A stretch of DNA of 64,000 bases from Xanthomonas sp. (GTDB lineage: Bacteria > Pseudomonadota > Gammaproteobacteria > Xanthomonadales > Xanthomonadaceae), in the NCBI RefSeq assembly GCF_017163755.1, contig NZ_JAFIWC010000008.1:111547-175546 (forward strand). Direction: 5' to 3'. Shown here piece after piece: positions 46,154-54,879 of this stretch; position 1 is the first letter of the stretch, and the number at the start of each line of letters is the position of its first letter. The notes beneath the pieces were generated by a model. It made no database searches. It had not been told where the DNA came from and saw nothing but the letters and a program-made list of their open reading frames with translations. The position numbers and the translations under genes are program-made.

Positions 46154-46521
46154 GTTTTTGACCGTCCCGATCGACGGTTCGCCACGCCTTTACGTCCTCT
46201 GGACGCCGCGCATGCAACGATGAGCGCAGTCGCAGAGACTGGCGCAGCCTTCGCGGTGCGGACCGATGCCGCGAGCGTCTGGTGCTTGGGCCGGTTTCTG
46301 CTGATCGTAGCGTGCGTATCCGTCCGCGCCGCATAGTGCCAGTCGTCGAGGCGTGTACTGCATCGGCGCCGCATGGGTCCCGGTTCGCCCACGTTGCTGG
46401 AGCGGCGCGGACCAGCCGCCTCCTCGACCACCGCCGCCGGTCCGTGCCTCCACCGAGGCGGGTCGTCCATCGTTCATACGACCGCGGGCCGCGTTCCGCC
46501 CCCTTCAGACGGTCTTCTAGC
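46154..46521. other. Intergenic region upstream of the GH13 gene
   Basis: About 370 bases without a credible gene; the GH13 frame is open upstream only by chance. I see no clear ribosome site before ATG 46522 and no repeats. Confidence 0.4.
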
Positions 46522-48102
46522 ATGCAGCCGAACATCACTGCGATCTATCAGATCGACCCCTACCTGTTCCGCGACTCCGACGGCCACGGCTGGGGCACGC
46601 TGGACGGGATCGCCAGCAAGCTGGACTACCTGGAGTCCCTGGGCATCAGCCACATCTGGCTGCTGCCGTTCTTCCGCAGTGGCGGGCGCGACGGCGGCTA
46701 CGACGTGATCGACCATTGCCGGATAGATCCGCGCCTGGGCGATGAAGCGGCGTTCGACCGGCTGGTGCGCGCCGCGCGCGAGCGCGGCATCGAACTGATC
46801 GTCGAGCTGGTGATGCAGCACACGTCGGACCTGCACCCCTGGTTCCAGGGCGCGCGGCGCGGCGACGCCGCGCTGGCCCGGCACTACGTCTGGGCCGAGG
46901 CGCCGCCGGCACGGTCGCCCGGTCCCATGTTCCCGCCCATGGAACCCACCATCTGGACCTGGGAGGGCGACGTGCGGCGCTACTACCGCCACATGTTCTA
47001 CGCGCACGAGCCGGATCTGGACCTCGGGCACGCGCCGGTGCGCAGCGAGATGGCGCGGGTCATGCGCTTCTGGCTGGAACGCGGCGTGTGCGGCTTTCGC
47101 GTGGACGCCGCGCCGTACATGGTCGAACGCGCCCGCTGCGCCAATCCGCAGGACGACGGGCTGTGGCTGTTTGAGGAAATGCGCCGCACGGCGAGCGCGT
47201 ACCGCAGCAAACCGGTGCTCATCGGCGAAGCGGACGTCAAGGCCAGCGACTACGGCACCTACCTCGGCGCGGGAACGCGCCTTTCCCATCTGCTGGACTT
47301 CCACCTAAACAATCACTTCTTCCTGGCCCTGGCGCGTGCCGACGCAGGCGAGATCACCCGCACGTTGGCCGAGTACGGCAGCGGAGCGCCGAGCGGGACC
47401 CGCATCGCATGGCTGCGAAACCACGACGAACTCGACTTGGAGCAACTGGAACCGCACGAGCGCGAAGAGGTGATGGAACGCTTCGCGCCGCGGGCCGACA
47501 TGCGCCTGTATGGTCGAGGAATCCGGCGAAGGCTGGCGCCGATGCTGGATGCCGATCCCGACGCACTGGCGATGGCGCACGCGGTCCTGCTCTCGCTCGG
47601 GCAGGTGCCGGTGCTGCGCTACGGCGATGAAATCGGGTTGGGCGAAGACCTGGCGCTCCCCGAGCGCAACGCGGTACGCGTGCCCATGCAATGGCACGGC
47701 GGAGCGGGCGCTGGCTTCACCGACTGCCCCGAGCGCGCATGGCGGCAGCCGCTGCGCGATGGCCCTTTCGGCTATGCGCGCATCAACGTGGCGATGCAGG
47801 AAAGAGGCCGCTCATTGTTGAACCGCGTGCGGCAGATGCTGCATGCCCGGCGTTCACTCCCTCAGTTCTGCGGCGAGCCCGAGGCGCTGGAGCTGGGGCC
47901 TTCGCATGTGCTGGCGCTGCGCTTTGCCGGCAACGAGCGGCATCTGCTCGCGCTGGTGAACCTGTCCGCATCGCCGACGTCCGTGGATATCGGCGCACCG
48001 GCGGCGGCGATCGAGGTGCCGATGGCCGATCGCATCGAGCTCGATGGCAGCCAGCTGCGCATGCGGGGATACGGCTATGCCTGGCTGTGTGTACCGGCTT
48101 AG
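46522..48102 (+). CDS. GH13 alpha-glucosidase / trehalose synthase-like enzyme
   Basis: 526 aa from ATG 46522. The GH13 barrel starts immediately ('AIYQIDPYLFRDSDGHGWGTLDGI'-type). Catalytic residues are D195 ('GFRVDAAPYM'), E236 ('LIGEADV') and D302 ('LRNHDELD'). A C-terminal beta domain follows ~440. The trehalose synthase (GH13_16) branch converts maltose to trehalose; hydrolysis is the alternative. There is no signal peptide, so it is cytoplasmic. Its stop overlaps the convergent LLM gene by 4 bases. Confidence 0.88.
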   Translation: MQPNITAIYQIDPYLFRDSDGHGWGTLDGIASKLDYLESLGISHIWLLPFFRSGGRDGGYDVIDHCRIDPRLGDEAAFDRLVRAARERGIELIVELVMQHTSDLHPWFQGARRGDAALARHYVWAEAPPARSPGPMFPPMEPTIWTWEGDVRRYYRHMFYAHEPDLDLGHAPVRSEMARVMRFWLERGVCGFRVDAAPYMVERARCANPQDDGLWLFEEMRRTASAYRSKPVLIGEADVKASDYGTYLGAGTRLSHLLDFHLNNHFFLALARADAGEITRTLAEYGSGAPSGTRIAWLRNHDELDLEQLEPHEREEVMERFAPRADMRLYGRGIRRRLAPMLDADPDALAMAHAVLLSLGQVPVLRYGDEIGLGEDLALPERNAVRVPMQWHGGAGAGFTDCPERAWRQPLRDGPFGYARINVAMQERGRSLLNRVRQMLHARRSLPQFCGEPEALELGPSHVLALRFAGNERHLLALVNLSASPTSVDIGAPAAAIEVPMADRIELDGSQLRMRGYGYAWLCVPA

Positions 48103-49064
48103 CGCGCCCGAAGATGCGGCAGTACGCGGCTGCCGAAGTCGTCGATGAAGCGCGCCTGCTCGCGGTTCACGTTGTGCAGGTAGAGCCGCGAGAACCCGAG
48201 TTCGGTATAGGCCTGCAGCCACGCGACATGCCGGCCCAGGTCCGCGGAGACGTTGACCCGGGTACAGAAGTACGCCGCATCGACCGCTGCCGCCGCGGCT
48301 TCGAACTGCGCCGGCTGGCTCAACGATTCGACCACCGCCGGCGCAAGCACGTTGGTCCGCCATTGCTGCATCGCGCCTTCCAGCGCCGCGTCGTGCGAAT
48401 CGGCGTAGGACAGCTTCACCTGCAGATACAGCGGCTTGTCGGCGCCGCCGCCGTCCTTGAACGCCTCGACCACGCCGCGCAGCTCCTGCATCGGCATGCT
48501 CACCGTGATCAGCCCGTCGCACCAGCTTCCCAGCCAGCGTGCGGTTTCCGGCGTAAGCGCCGCGCCGAAAACCGGGATCGCGCGGCTGGGACGCGTGTAC
48601 AGGCGCGCGCCCTCGATCCGGACCGCGCCGTGCCGGGTGACGGTCTCGCCCGCCCACAGCGCACGCATCGCTTCCGCCGCCTCGCGCAGGCGCGCATGCC
48701 GCTCGGGCTTGGCCGGCCACGCAGCGCCGGTGATGCGCTCGTTCAGCGCCTCGCCGCTGCCGACCGCCATCCAGAACCGGCCGGGATGCAGCTGGTCCAG
48801 CGTGGCGGCGGCCTGCGCGACGATGGCCGGGTGATAGCGCTGGAACGGGCAGTTCACCAGGCCGAACGACAGCCGGCTTTGCGCCATCGCCGCGCCGGTC
48901 CATACCCAGGCGTGGCCGGACTGTCCTTGCGCCCGGCTCCAAGGATGGAAATGGTCCGAGCACATCGCCGCGTCGAAGCCGCTCTGTTCGGCCCTGCGCA
49001 CATGACCGAGCAGCGCTGCGGGATCGAACTGTTCGTGCGAAGCGTGATAACCGATCACATGCAT
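48099..49064 (-). CDS. LLM-class FMN-dependent oxidoreductase (TIGR03885-like)
   Basis: 321 aa from ATG 49064. Luciferase-like barrel features are 'DAAMCSDHFHPWSRAQGQSGHAW', 'FGLVNCPFQRYHPAIVAQAAATL' and 'GSGEALNERITGAAWP'. It looks like the 'probable non-F420 flavinoid oxidoreductase' group commonly found beside a GH13 and a sensory-rhodopsin-transducer gene, exactly as here. The substrate is unknown. It starts 55 bases from the divergent ASRT gene and probably shares a control region with it. Confidence 0.87.
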   Translation of the reverse strand: MHVIGYHASHEQFDPAALLGHVRRAEQSGFDAAMCSDHFHPWSRAQGQSGHAWVWTGAAMAQSRLSFGLVNCPFQRYHPAIVAQAAATLDQLHPGRFWMAVGSGEALNERITGAAWPAKPERHARLREAAEAMRALWAGETVTRHGAVRIEGARLYTRPSRAIPVFGAALTPETARWLGSWCDGLITVSMPMQELRGVVEAFKDGGGADKPLYLQVKLSYADSHDAALEGAMQQWRTNVLAPAVVESLSQPAQFEAAAAAVDAAYFCTRVNVSADLGRHVAWLQAYTELGFSRLYLHNVNREQARFIDDFGSRVLPHLRAR

Positions 49065-49119
49065 TCCCGTTGACCAAGGCTTGACGGAATCGCAACACGC
49101 AGGGAGCTAAAACCGCGTC

Positions 49120-49494
49120 ATGAAGCCGCCGATCGGAAAAACGACCTGGGCCATCGCCGAAGGCTATATCCCCGGCTGGAGCAATGGCCCGGAGCCGCAG
49201 CTGGAGAGCCACGAAACCTGTTGCCTGTTGAACGCCGGCGACAGCGACGCGGCGGTGGAGTTGACGATCTTCTTCGAGGATCGCGATCCGGTGGGGCCCT
49301 ACCGCATTGCCGTTCCCGCCAGACGTACACGCCATGTGCGGTTCAACGACCTGGAGGACCCCGAACCCATCCCGCGAGGGGTTCCGTTCGCGTCGCTGAT
49401 CCGATCCGACGTGGAAATCGTGGTGCAGCACACGCGACTGGATTCGCGCCAGGCGGCCAATGCGCTGATGACCACCATCGCCTACCCTCTCTAG
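49120..49494 (+). CDS. Sensory rhodopsin transducer (ASRT) family protein
   Basis: 124 aa from ATG 49120. The whole protein matches the ASRT fold: 'TTWAIAEGYIPGWSNGPEP', 'HETCCLLNAGDSDA', 'FFEDRDPVGPYR', 'VVQHTRLDSRQAANALM'. In Anabaena this soluble beta tetramer binds a sensory rhodopsin; most bacterial homologues have no opsin and are thought to bind carbohydrates or DNA. No opsin is nearby, and association with GH13/trehalose metabolism suggests a sugar-linked role (inference). Confidence 0.92.
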   Translation: MKPPIGKTTWAIAEGYIPGWSNGPEPQLESHETCCLLNAGDSDAAVELTIFFEDRDPVGPYRIAVPARRTRHVRFNDLEDPEPIPRGVPFASLIRSDVEIVVQHTRLDSRQAANALMTTIAYPL

Positions 49495-49706
49495 GCGCTG
49501 CACATCGGCGCCGCATGGTGCGGCAGCGCCGAGATGCATCGCCTGTGTCCCACCGTTTCCGCGACCAGCCAACGGACAGAACAGGCGACAAATTCCCCCG
49601 CTGCGCCAGAGCGGATACGCAGGGGCTCATGGCAAGGCGGCACCCGAGTCGCGCTTGCGAACGCTCATCCCGAGCGCGCGGCGCGTGCCATCCAGGAGTA
49701 GCGCAG

Positions 49707-50273
49707 ATGGGCCAGCGGCATACAACCCGGCCACCTTGGCTGGAAGACTGGTTAGGCATCGTGATCCCCGTCGCGGAGATCCTTGCCATCCTCGGCTGCG
49801 CTTGGCTGCTGGTGCGGCTGGTCGAGGCGACCATGCATCGCGTATGCCGCCGGTACGGGATTCCGCCCGAACTGGCTACCGGGGTACGGCGCCTGGCGGC
49901 GAGCGTGATATACGCGGCCGCGACGCTTCTTGTCCTGGAGCGGCTCGGCATGTCTGCGAGGGTGTTGTGGACCGCGTTGACCGGGTTCACCGCAGTGGGC
50001 GCCGTCGCGTTCTTCGCCGGATGGAGCGTCCTGTCGAACATCTTCTGCTCCTTCCTCATCTTCGCCACGAAGCCCTTTCGCCTGCACGACAAGATCGAGG
50101 TGATCGACAATGCCGATAAACCAGGCATCTGCGGACGCGTGATAGACATCAACTTCATCTACACCACGCTGCAGGACCAGCGCGAGGCCACGCGCGGATC
50201 GATCCTGCAGGTGCCCAACTCGCTGTTCTTCCAGCGCATGACCCGCCGCTGGCACGACAACGCCGACCAATAG
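49707..50273 (+). CDS. MscS-type mechanosensitive channel (short form)
   Basis: 188 aa from ATG 49707, with AGGAG upstream. Three hydrophobic segments are seen: 'IVIPVAEILAILGCAWLLV', 'LAASVIYAAATLLVLERLG', and the pore helix 'LWTALTGFTAVGAVAFFAGWSVLSNIFCSFLIF'-type region followed by 'RLHDKIEV' of the beta domain. The protein stops soon after 'LQVPNSLFFQRMTRR', lacking most of the alpha/beta C-terminal vestibule, so it is a minimal or truncated MscS. Confidence 0.85.
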   Translation: MGQRHTTRPPWLEDWLGIVIPVAEILAILGCAWLLVRLVEATMHRVCRRYGIPPELATGVRRLAASVIYAAATLLVLERLGMSARVLWTALTGFTAVGAVAFFAGWSVLSNIFCSFLIFATKPFRLHDKIEVIDNADKPGICGRVIDINFIYTTLQDQREATRGSILQVPNSLFFQRMTRRWHDNADQ

Positions 50274-50828
50274 CCGGTCCGCCGACATCCGCCCTCGCCC
50301 GCAGGCGCAAGGGAAACGCCGAGCGGCAGGAATCGAGCTCCATGGTCCAGTCACGCAGTCGTCGAACCTCGCGGCCGCGGCAGGCGCGCACCTTGCAACG
50401 TTAAGTCGGATTGCGCCATTTGCGTCAGCTATCGCTGCTGGAAGTCGTTCGGAAATTCCTATCGAACCTGCACTGCGGGTGCCCTGAGCGTGTCGATTAA
50501 TGTGCTGCGGTCCACACGAAGGCCGAAACCCCGGATGCGCAGCCGCATTTCGTCGCGCCGCGCTCACCGCCTGCTGAGGCTTCAATAACGATCGCGCGAA
50601 TAGATTCGCCGTACACACCCGCGCTGGAGAGAAACAAGACCCAGGACCACAAGCAGGCGAATCCCAACGGTCGAGGGGACGACCTTGAGATGCCAGACAA
50701 CGCTTCCACGCTCGGCAGCGACGACCGCGCCGCAGCGATCCCGACCGTTCCACTTCCAAGGCAAAGGCACGCTGATGCCATACACCCACCGGCCGCAGCT
50801 GAGCTGCGGCGCAGAAGGAGACACCTGA
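50274..50828. other. Intergenic region upstream of the Mn catalase gene
   Basis: About 550 bases. The first half is GC-rich and empty. The stretch 50440-50700 is less GC-rich and may contain the catalase promoter. No RNA gene or intact frame is supported. The catalase ribosome site AGAAGGAGA lies at its end. Confidence 0.45.
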
Positions 50829-51728
50829 ATGTTCATGCACAACAAACGCCTCATGTACACGGTACGCGTCGAGCGGCCAGATCCGGTATTGGCCTCGCTG
50901 ATGCTCGAGCAGTTCGGCGGCCCGCAGGGCGAACTGGCTGCGGCCATGCGCTATTTCACCCAGGGCCTGGGCGAAGAGGATCCGGGCCGCAAGGACCTGC
51001 TGCTCGACATCGCCACCGAGGAACTGAGCCATCTGGAGATCATCGGCTCGATCATCGCGATGCTCAACAAGGGCGTCAAAGGCGAGCTGTCCGAGGGCAT
51101 GATCGAGGCGATGGAGATGCGTGGACTGACCCAGAACAGCACCAGCCAGACCCAGGCGATCCTTTACGGCGGCGGGCCGGCGCTGGTCAACTCCAGCGGC
51201 GTGCCGTGGACGGCGGCGTACATCGACACCATCGGCGACCCCACTGCGGACTTCCGCTCCAACATCGCCGCCGAGGCCCGCGCCAAGCTGGTCTACGAGC
51301 GCCTGATCAACGTGACCGACGATCCGGGCATCAAGGATGCGCTGAAGTTCCTGATGACGCGCGAGGTCGCGCACCAGAAGTCGTTCGAGAAGGCGCTGTA
51401 CTCGATCGAACCGAACTTCCCGCCGGGCAAGCTTCCGGGCGACCCCGCGTTCACCGATCTGTACATGGACATGTCGCAGGGCGAAGGCGACATGGAGGGC
51501 CCGTGGAACAGCGGCGAGCAATGGAACGTGGTGTCCGCGCGCGACGAGCAGGCGGCACTGGACGGCAGCGACGGCAGCGCCAGCGTCGCCGGCCTGAGCG
51601 ACCGCCAGTCCGTGGCGCTGGAAGCGCTGGCCACGCGCACCGCATCGGACGTCACCTCCAATCCGATGACCGGAGCCGAACTTGGCGCGGTCCCGAGCCC
51701 TGCGGCTCCCGGCAAGGGCAAGCTGTAG
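50829..51728 (+). CDS. Manganese (non-haem) catalase
   Basis: 299 aa from ATG 50829, with AAGGAGA upstream. The ferritin-like four-helix core has metal ligands E35 ('GPQGELAAAMRYFTQG'), E65 and H68 ('ATEELSHLE'), and a second pair in 'TREVAHQKSFEKAL'. It disproportionates hydrogen peroxide in the cytoplasm. It is grouped with DUF892 proteins and an iron permease in what looks like a stationary-phase/oxidative-stress cluster. A hairpin terminator follows. Confidence 0.94.
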   Translation: MFMHNKRLMYTVRVERPDPVLASLMLEQFGGPQGELAAAMRYFTQGLGEEDPGRKDLLLDIATEELSHLEIIGSIIAMLNKGVKGELSEGMIEAMEMRGLTQNSTSQTQAILYGGGPALVNSSGVPWTAAYIDTIGDPTADFRSNIAAEARAKLVYERLINVTDDPGIKDALKFLMTREVAHQKSFEKALYSIEPNFPPGKLPGDPAFTDLYMDMSQGEGDMEGPWNSGEQWNVVSARDEQAALDGSDGSASVAGLSDRQSVALEALATRTASDVTSNPMTGAELGAVPSPAAPGKGKL

Positions 51729-51764
51729 GCGGGCAGCGCGGCAAAGAGCGCCTGGCTGTAGAAC

Positions 51765-51790
51765 AATGGCCCGCCGATCGGCGGGCCATT
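51765..51790 (+). terminator. Terminator after Mn catalase
   Basis: A perfect palindrome, aatggcccgccga with its reverse complement, centred at 51777/51778 and followed by TCGTTTCGTT. It stops transcription from the catalase gene, and its symmetry could also end the convergent DUF892 transcript. Confidence 0.85.
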
Positions 51791-51833
51791 TCGTTTCGTT
51801 CCATGCCGGCGCGGACAGGATCCGCCTCGCCGG

Positions 51834-52343
51834 CTATTTCTTGGCGGTGACGCCGGGCGTCGCATCGCGGACCAGGAACTCCTCGGTCAACTGCGGCAGA
51901 TGGTCGAGTATCCACTTCGCCATCGCCTGCTCCTGCGGCAGGATCTGCTCGCAGGCGCGCTGCGTCTCGATATCGCCGGCCGTCCTCGCCGCGGCGATGA
52001 GCGAGGTATACGAGGCGATCTCCAGGTTCTCGAACACGTAGCTGGCCATCGCGCCCTTGACGATCTCGTCGGAATTGGCCATGCCCCCCACCGCCTGGCC
52101 GAACGCGGCGACCTTGCCCATCGTGTCCTTGATCAGCGACGGCGAGCTGCCCAGCCGCTCGATGCACGCTTCGAGCAGTCGCTGCTGCCCGAGCGTCTCC
52201 TGCAGGTGCTCCTCGATCCGCGCCTTGAGCGCGGGATAGTGTTCGATGCGCGCCGCCTGGGCCTTGAGCATCTGTTCGGCCTGCTGCTCCATCGCGTGCG
52301 CGTCGCGCAGCCAGTTCAGCAGGTTCTCTTTCGGTTCGGTCAT
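51834..52343 (-). CDS. DUF892 ferritin-like protein (YciE/YciF family), copy 1
   Basis: 169 aa from ATG 52343. A four-helix bundle of YciE/YciF type: 'LLNWLRDAHAMEQQAEQML', 'HLQETLGQQRLLEACIERL', 'VFENLEIASYTSLIAAA', with Glu/His positions for a di-iron site. These proteins are induced by general stress; the exact role is unknown. Convergent with the catalase gene. Confidence 0.9.
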   Translation of the reverse strand: MTEPKENLLNWLRDAHAMEQQAEQMLKAQAARIEHYPALKARIEEHLQETLGQQRLLEACIERLGSSPSLIKDTMGKVAAFGQAVGGMANSDEIVKGAMASYVFENLEIASYTSLIAAARTAGDIETQRACEQILPQEQAMAKWILDHLPQLTEEFLVRDATPGVTAKK

Positions 52344-52522
52344 GACGGATCCTCTGGTTGGTCAGGGAAGCGATACGCGGGCGTCATCGAAGAATCGGCA
52401 ACCCGGCGTGAAAGCGCCGTCTGCGGCGCAACCCGGATCGCGCAGCGCACGCCGCAGTCGCCTGATGAAGAACGCGCAGGCCAAGGCCTGGCGCGATCCG
52501 AATGGGTTTTGCTCCGGCCGCC

Positions 52523-52858
52523 TCAGCCACGGAACGCCGTTTCATGGCTGCGATAACGGCCGCTTCGCGAGGTCCTTCCGTGCAGGCGGCGCCAGCAGCG
52601 GGCGGCCAGCCACGCCGCCAGCGCCGCATCCATGGAACCGGCCGGCAGCTGCAGCTGCTGCAGTACGCTGCGAGTGGCCTCGCTCTCGGACAGTCCCGGT
52701 TCGGCCGCGAATATCTCGCAGACCTGGCGCACCGTGGCCACAGGCACCGCATCGAAGTCGCAGTAGCCCAGCTCGCCATGGCGGTGTTGCTCGCGCCAGT
52801 AGCGTATTTCGTCATCGACCCGCACATCGGACAGCAGGCCGGTTGAGGACCCTTGCAT
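52523..52858 (-). CDS. Small hypothetical protein
   Basis: 111 aa from ATG 52858 (GGGAG upstream). The acidic N-terminal part 'VDDEIRYWREQHRHGELGYC' is followed by a helical middle and a very Arg-rich tail. The layout suggests a real small gene of the stress cluster; no family name is known to me. Confidence 0.6.
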   Translation of the reverse strand: MQGSSTGLLSDVRVDDEIRYWREQHRHGELGYCDFDAVPVATVRQVCEIFAAEPGLSESEATRSVLQQLQLPAGSMDAALAAWLAARCWRRLHGRTSRSGRYRSHETAFRG

Positions 52859-52931
52859 CGGTGTTGCTCCCGAACAGTTCAGCGTTGCTAGGCCTGGATG
52901 GTCCGTACCATCGAGGAACGACATGCAGCAG

Positions 52932-53570
52932 TCAGTCGCCGGTCTGGGAATGCGGCGCCTGTACCGCCTTGGATTGCGGCGAGTCCTTCTGCCGCAGCCA
53001 GATGGTGAGCAGCACCAGGGCGAGCACGGCAAGGAACTCGCTTTGCCAGTTCTGGAACGACTCGAACCAGAACTCCGCGCTGCTCAGGTGCTGCCAGATC
53101 GAGATCGGGCCCTCGCCGCGCATGGCGCGCTCGTCGACCTCGCTGCGCCAGCTGCCGGCCAGATGCAGGCAGAAGCTCATCGCGAACAGCAACCCGAACG
53201 CGATCGACAGCGAGTTGTTGTACACGCGCAGCCACCACCCGCCGACCCTGACCGGCCATGGCCGCGGTCCCGGCTGGATGTTCTCCTGTTCTTCCGCAAG
53301 GTCGATCGGACGGGATTCGGCCGACCCTTTCTGGCGCAGCTTGACGGTCAGCAGTACGTACATGCCCATCTGCAGGAACTCGCTTTCCCAGTTCTCGAAC
53401 GTGGCCGACACGAAATGGCCCGAACGCAGGTACTCCCACATGCTGAGCAGCGCCCAGCCATGCTCGGCACGCTCCTGATTCAGCACATCAAGGCCCGCGA
53501 CCGCCTGGCCGGCGACGAACGCCAGCATCAGGGCCAGCAACACGATCGACAGACCGTTACGTTTCCACAT
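52932..53570 (-). CDS. DUF6766-like membrane protein
   Basis: 212 aa from ATG 53570. It has four hydrophobic helices in two similar halves: each half has a membrane helix, an 'ENWESEFLQMGMYVLLTVKLRQKGS' / 'QNWQSEFLAVLALVLLTIWLRQKDS'-type repeat, and a loop. The internal duplication is plain. The function is unknown; the DUF6766 label is from memory of this pattern. Confidence 0.8.
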   Translation of the reverse strand: MWKRNGLSIVLLALMLAFVAGQAVAGLDVLNQERAEHGWALLSMWEYLRSGHFVSATFENWESEFLQMGMYVLLTVKLRQKGSAESRPIDLAEEQENIQPGPRPWPVRVGGWWLRVYNNSLSIAFGLLFAMSFCLHLAGSWRSEVDERAMRGEGPISIWQHLSSAEFWFESFQNWQSEFLAVLALVLLTIWLRQKDSPQSKAVQAPHSQTGD

Positions 53571-53630
53571 TCCGTTCTTCTTCCTTCAGGTAGTGGCGCA
53601 TGCCGGCGCCGGGTTCAAGTCCTACAGAAA

Positions 53631-53650
53631 AGCCCTGCATGCGCAGGGCT
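53631..53650 (-). terminator. Terminator of DUF892 copy 2
   Basis: AGCCCTGC / GCAGGGCT stem with a 4-base loop. On the minus strand it is followed by TTTTCTG, so it ends the leftward DUF892 transcript. Confidence 0.75.
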
Positions 53651-53706
53651 CTCCGCTCCAAAAGGGAACATGCGCCGCCAGCCGCGGCTGGCGCGCGTTG
53701 CGGCCG

Positions 53707-54216
53707 TCAAGCGGCCTTCTTCGACGATTGCGCCGCCTGCACGTTGCCGCCGGATTCGGCCAGCAGGGTCAGCTTCTCGTCGGTGGCCTTTTCCTCTTCC
53801 AGCGTGCTCAGCAACAGCGGCAGCGCGTCGCGGTAGCCGAGCTGCTTGGCGATGGCCGCGAGGGTGCCGTAGGCGGCGATCTCGTAGTGTTCCACCTTCT
53901 GCGCGCCGCCGATCAGCGCCGCGTCGCGCAGCGGACCGGCCTCGATGGAGTCGATGATCTCCTTGCCCTCTTCCACCAACCCCTCCATGGCCGCGCACTT
54001 GATGCGCTTGAGCCGGATGCCGAGCACTTCCACGACCCGGTCGATGCGCTCGATCTGGCCGTTGGTCTCTTCCAGGTGCGCTTCGAAGGCCGCGGCCAGC
54101 GCCGGATTGGTGGCCGCGCGCGCCAGGCGCGGCAACGCCTTGGTGAGCTGCTTCTCCGCGCTGTAGATGTCGGAGAGCTCGTGGATGAACAGGTCTTCGA
54201 TGGTCTTGATCGCCAT
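53707..54216 (-). CDS. DUF892 ferritin-like protein (YciE/YciF family), copy 2
   Basis: 169 aa from ATG 54216. The sequence starts 'MAIKTIEDLFIHELSDIYSAEKQL', the standard YciF opening, with di-iron ligands in 'HLEETNGQIERID' and 'KVEHYEIAAYGTL'. A Lys-rich tail 'SSKKAA' ends it. It is diverged from copy 1 about 1.4 kb away, so the cluster holds two paralogues of the family. Confidence 0.92.
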   Translation of the reverse strand: MAIKTIEDLFIHELSDIYSAEKQLTKALPRLARAATNPALAAAFEAHLEETNGQIERIDRVVEVLGIRLKRIKCAAMEGLVEEGKEIIDSIEAGPLRDAALIGGAQKVEHYEIAAYGTLAAIAKQLGYRDALPLLLSTLEEEKATDEKLTLLAESGGNVQAAQSSKKAA

Positions 54217-54435
54217 GACGGGGCTCCGTGTTGAGGAAGTTGAAGAACCAGCCGAAGCCGACCCTACCCCAGCAAATGTTAGGGAGGGCACAATGCGGCG
54301 TGATCGGGCCGTCAAGGCGCAACGGCCCGGCAAAAGGGCCGCGCGGATGGCGCGATTTCCGGTGTCTACACGGAGCTTGCACAACCCGGTTTCCAGGATA
54401 GCCGGGCATGGCCGCAGCCAACCAGGAGAACGCGC

Positions 54436-54879
54436 ATGAGATCGGGCATCTTCAATACGATCGCCAAGAAAGCCGCGTACGCGGCCGGCACTCCGTGGGT
54501 GTTCTGCGGCGCGGTGACGATCGTGATCGTCTGGGCGTTGTGCGGGCCCGTATTCGGCTTCAACGACACCTGGCAGTTGGTGATCAACACCGGCACCACC
54601 ATCATCACCTTCCTGATGGTGTTCCTGATCCAGCACACCCAGAACGCCGACACCGCCGCGATGCAGATCAAGCTGGACGAGCTGATCCGCGTGGTCCGGG
54701 ATGCGGACAACATCCTCCTGAACCTGGAGGAGATGGACGAGGCGGAACTGGAGAAGATCAGGAAGAAGTACGAGGCGCTGGCGTCCAAGGCGGCGCTGGA
54801 GCGCCGGGCCCGAAGCGGGTCCAGCGCCGGGGCCGAGGAAGCGCGCAAGGCGCAGGAGCAGTTGCGCGATGACGAGTGA
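54436..54879 (+). CDS. Low-affinity iron permease family protein
   Basis: 147 aa from ATG 54436. Two membrane helices ('VFCGAVTIVIVWALCGPVFGF', 'TTIITFLMVFLIQHTQNAD') are followed by 'AAMQIKLDELIRVV' and a charged C-terminal helix, the PF04120 layout. Despite the family name, ion transport by bacterial members is not established. It overlaps the next gene by 11 bases. Confidence 0.9.
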   Translation: MRSGIFNTIAKKAAYAAGTPWVFCGAVTIVIVWALCGPVFGFNDTWQLVINTGTTIITFLMVFLIQHTQNADTAAMQIKLDELIRVVRDADNILLNLEEMDEAELEKIRKKYEALASKAALERRARSGSSAGAEEARKAQEQLRDDE

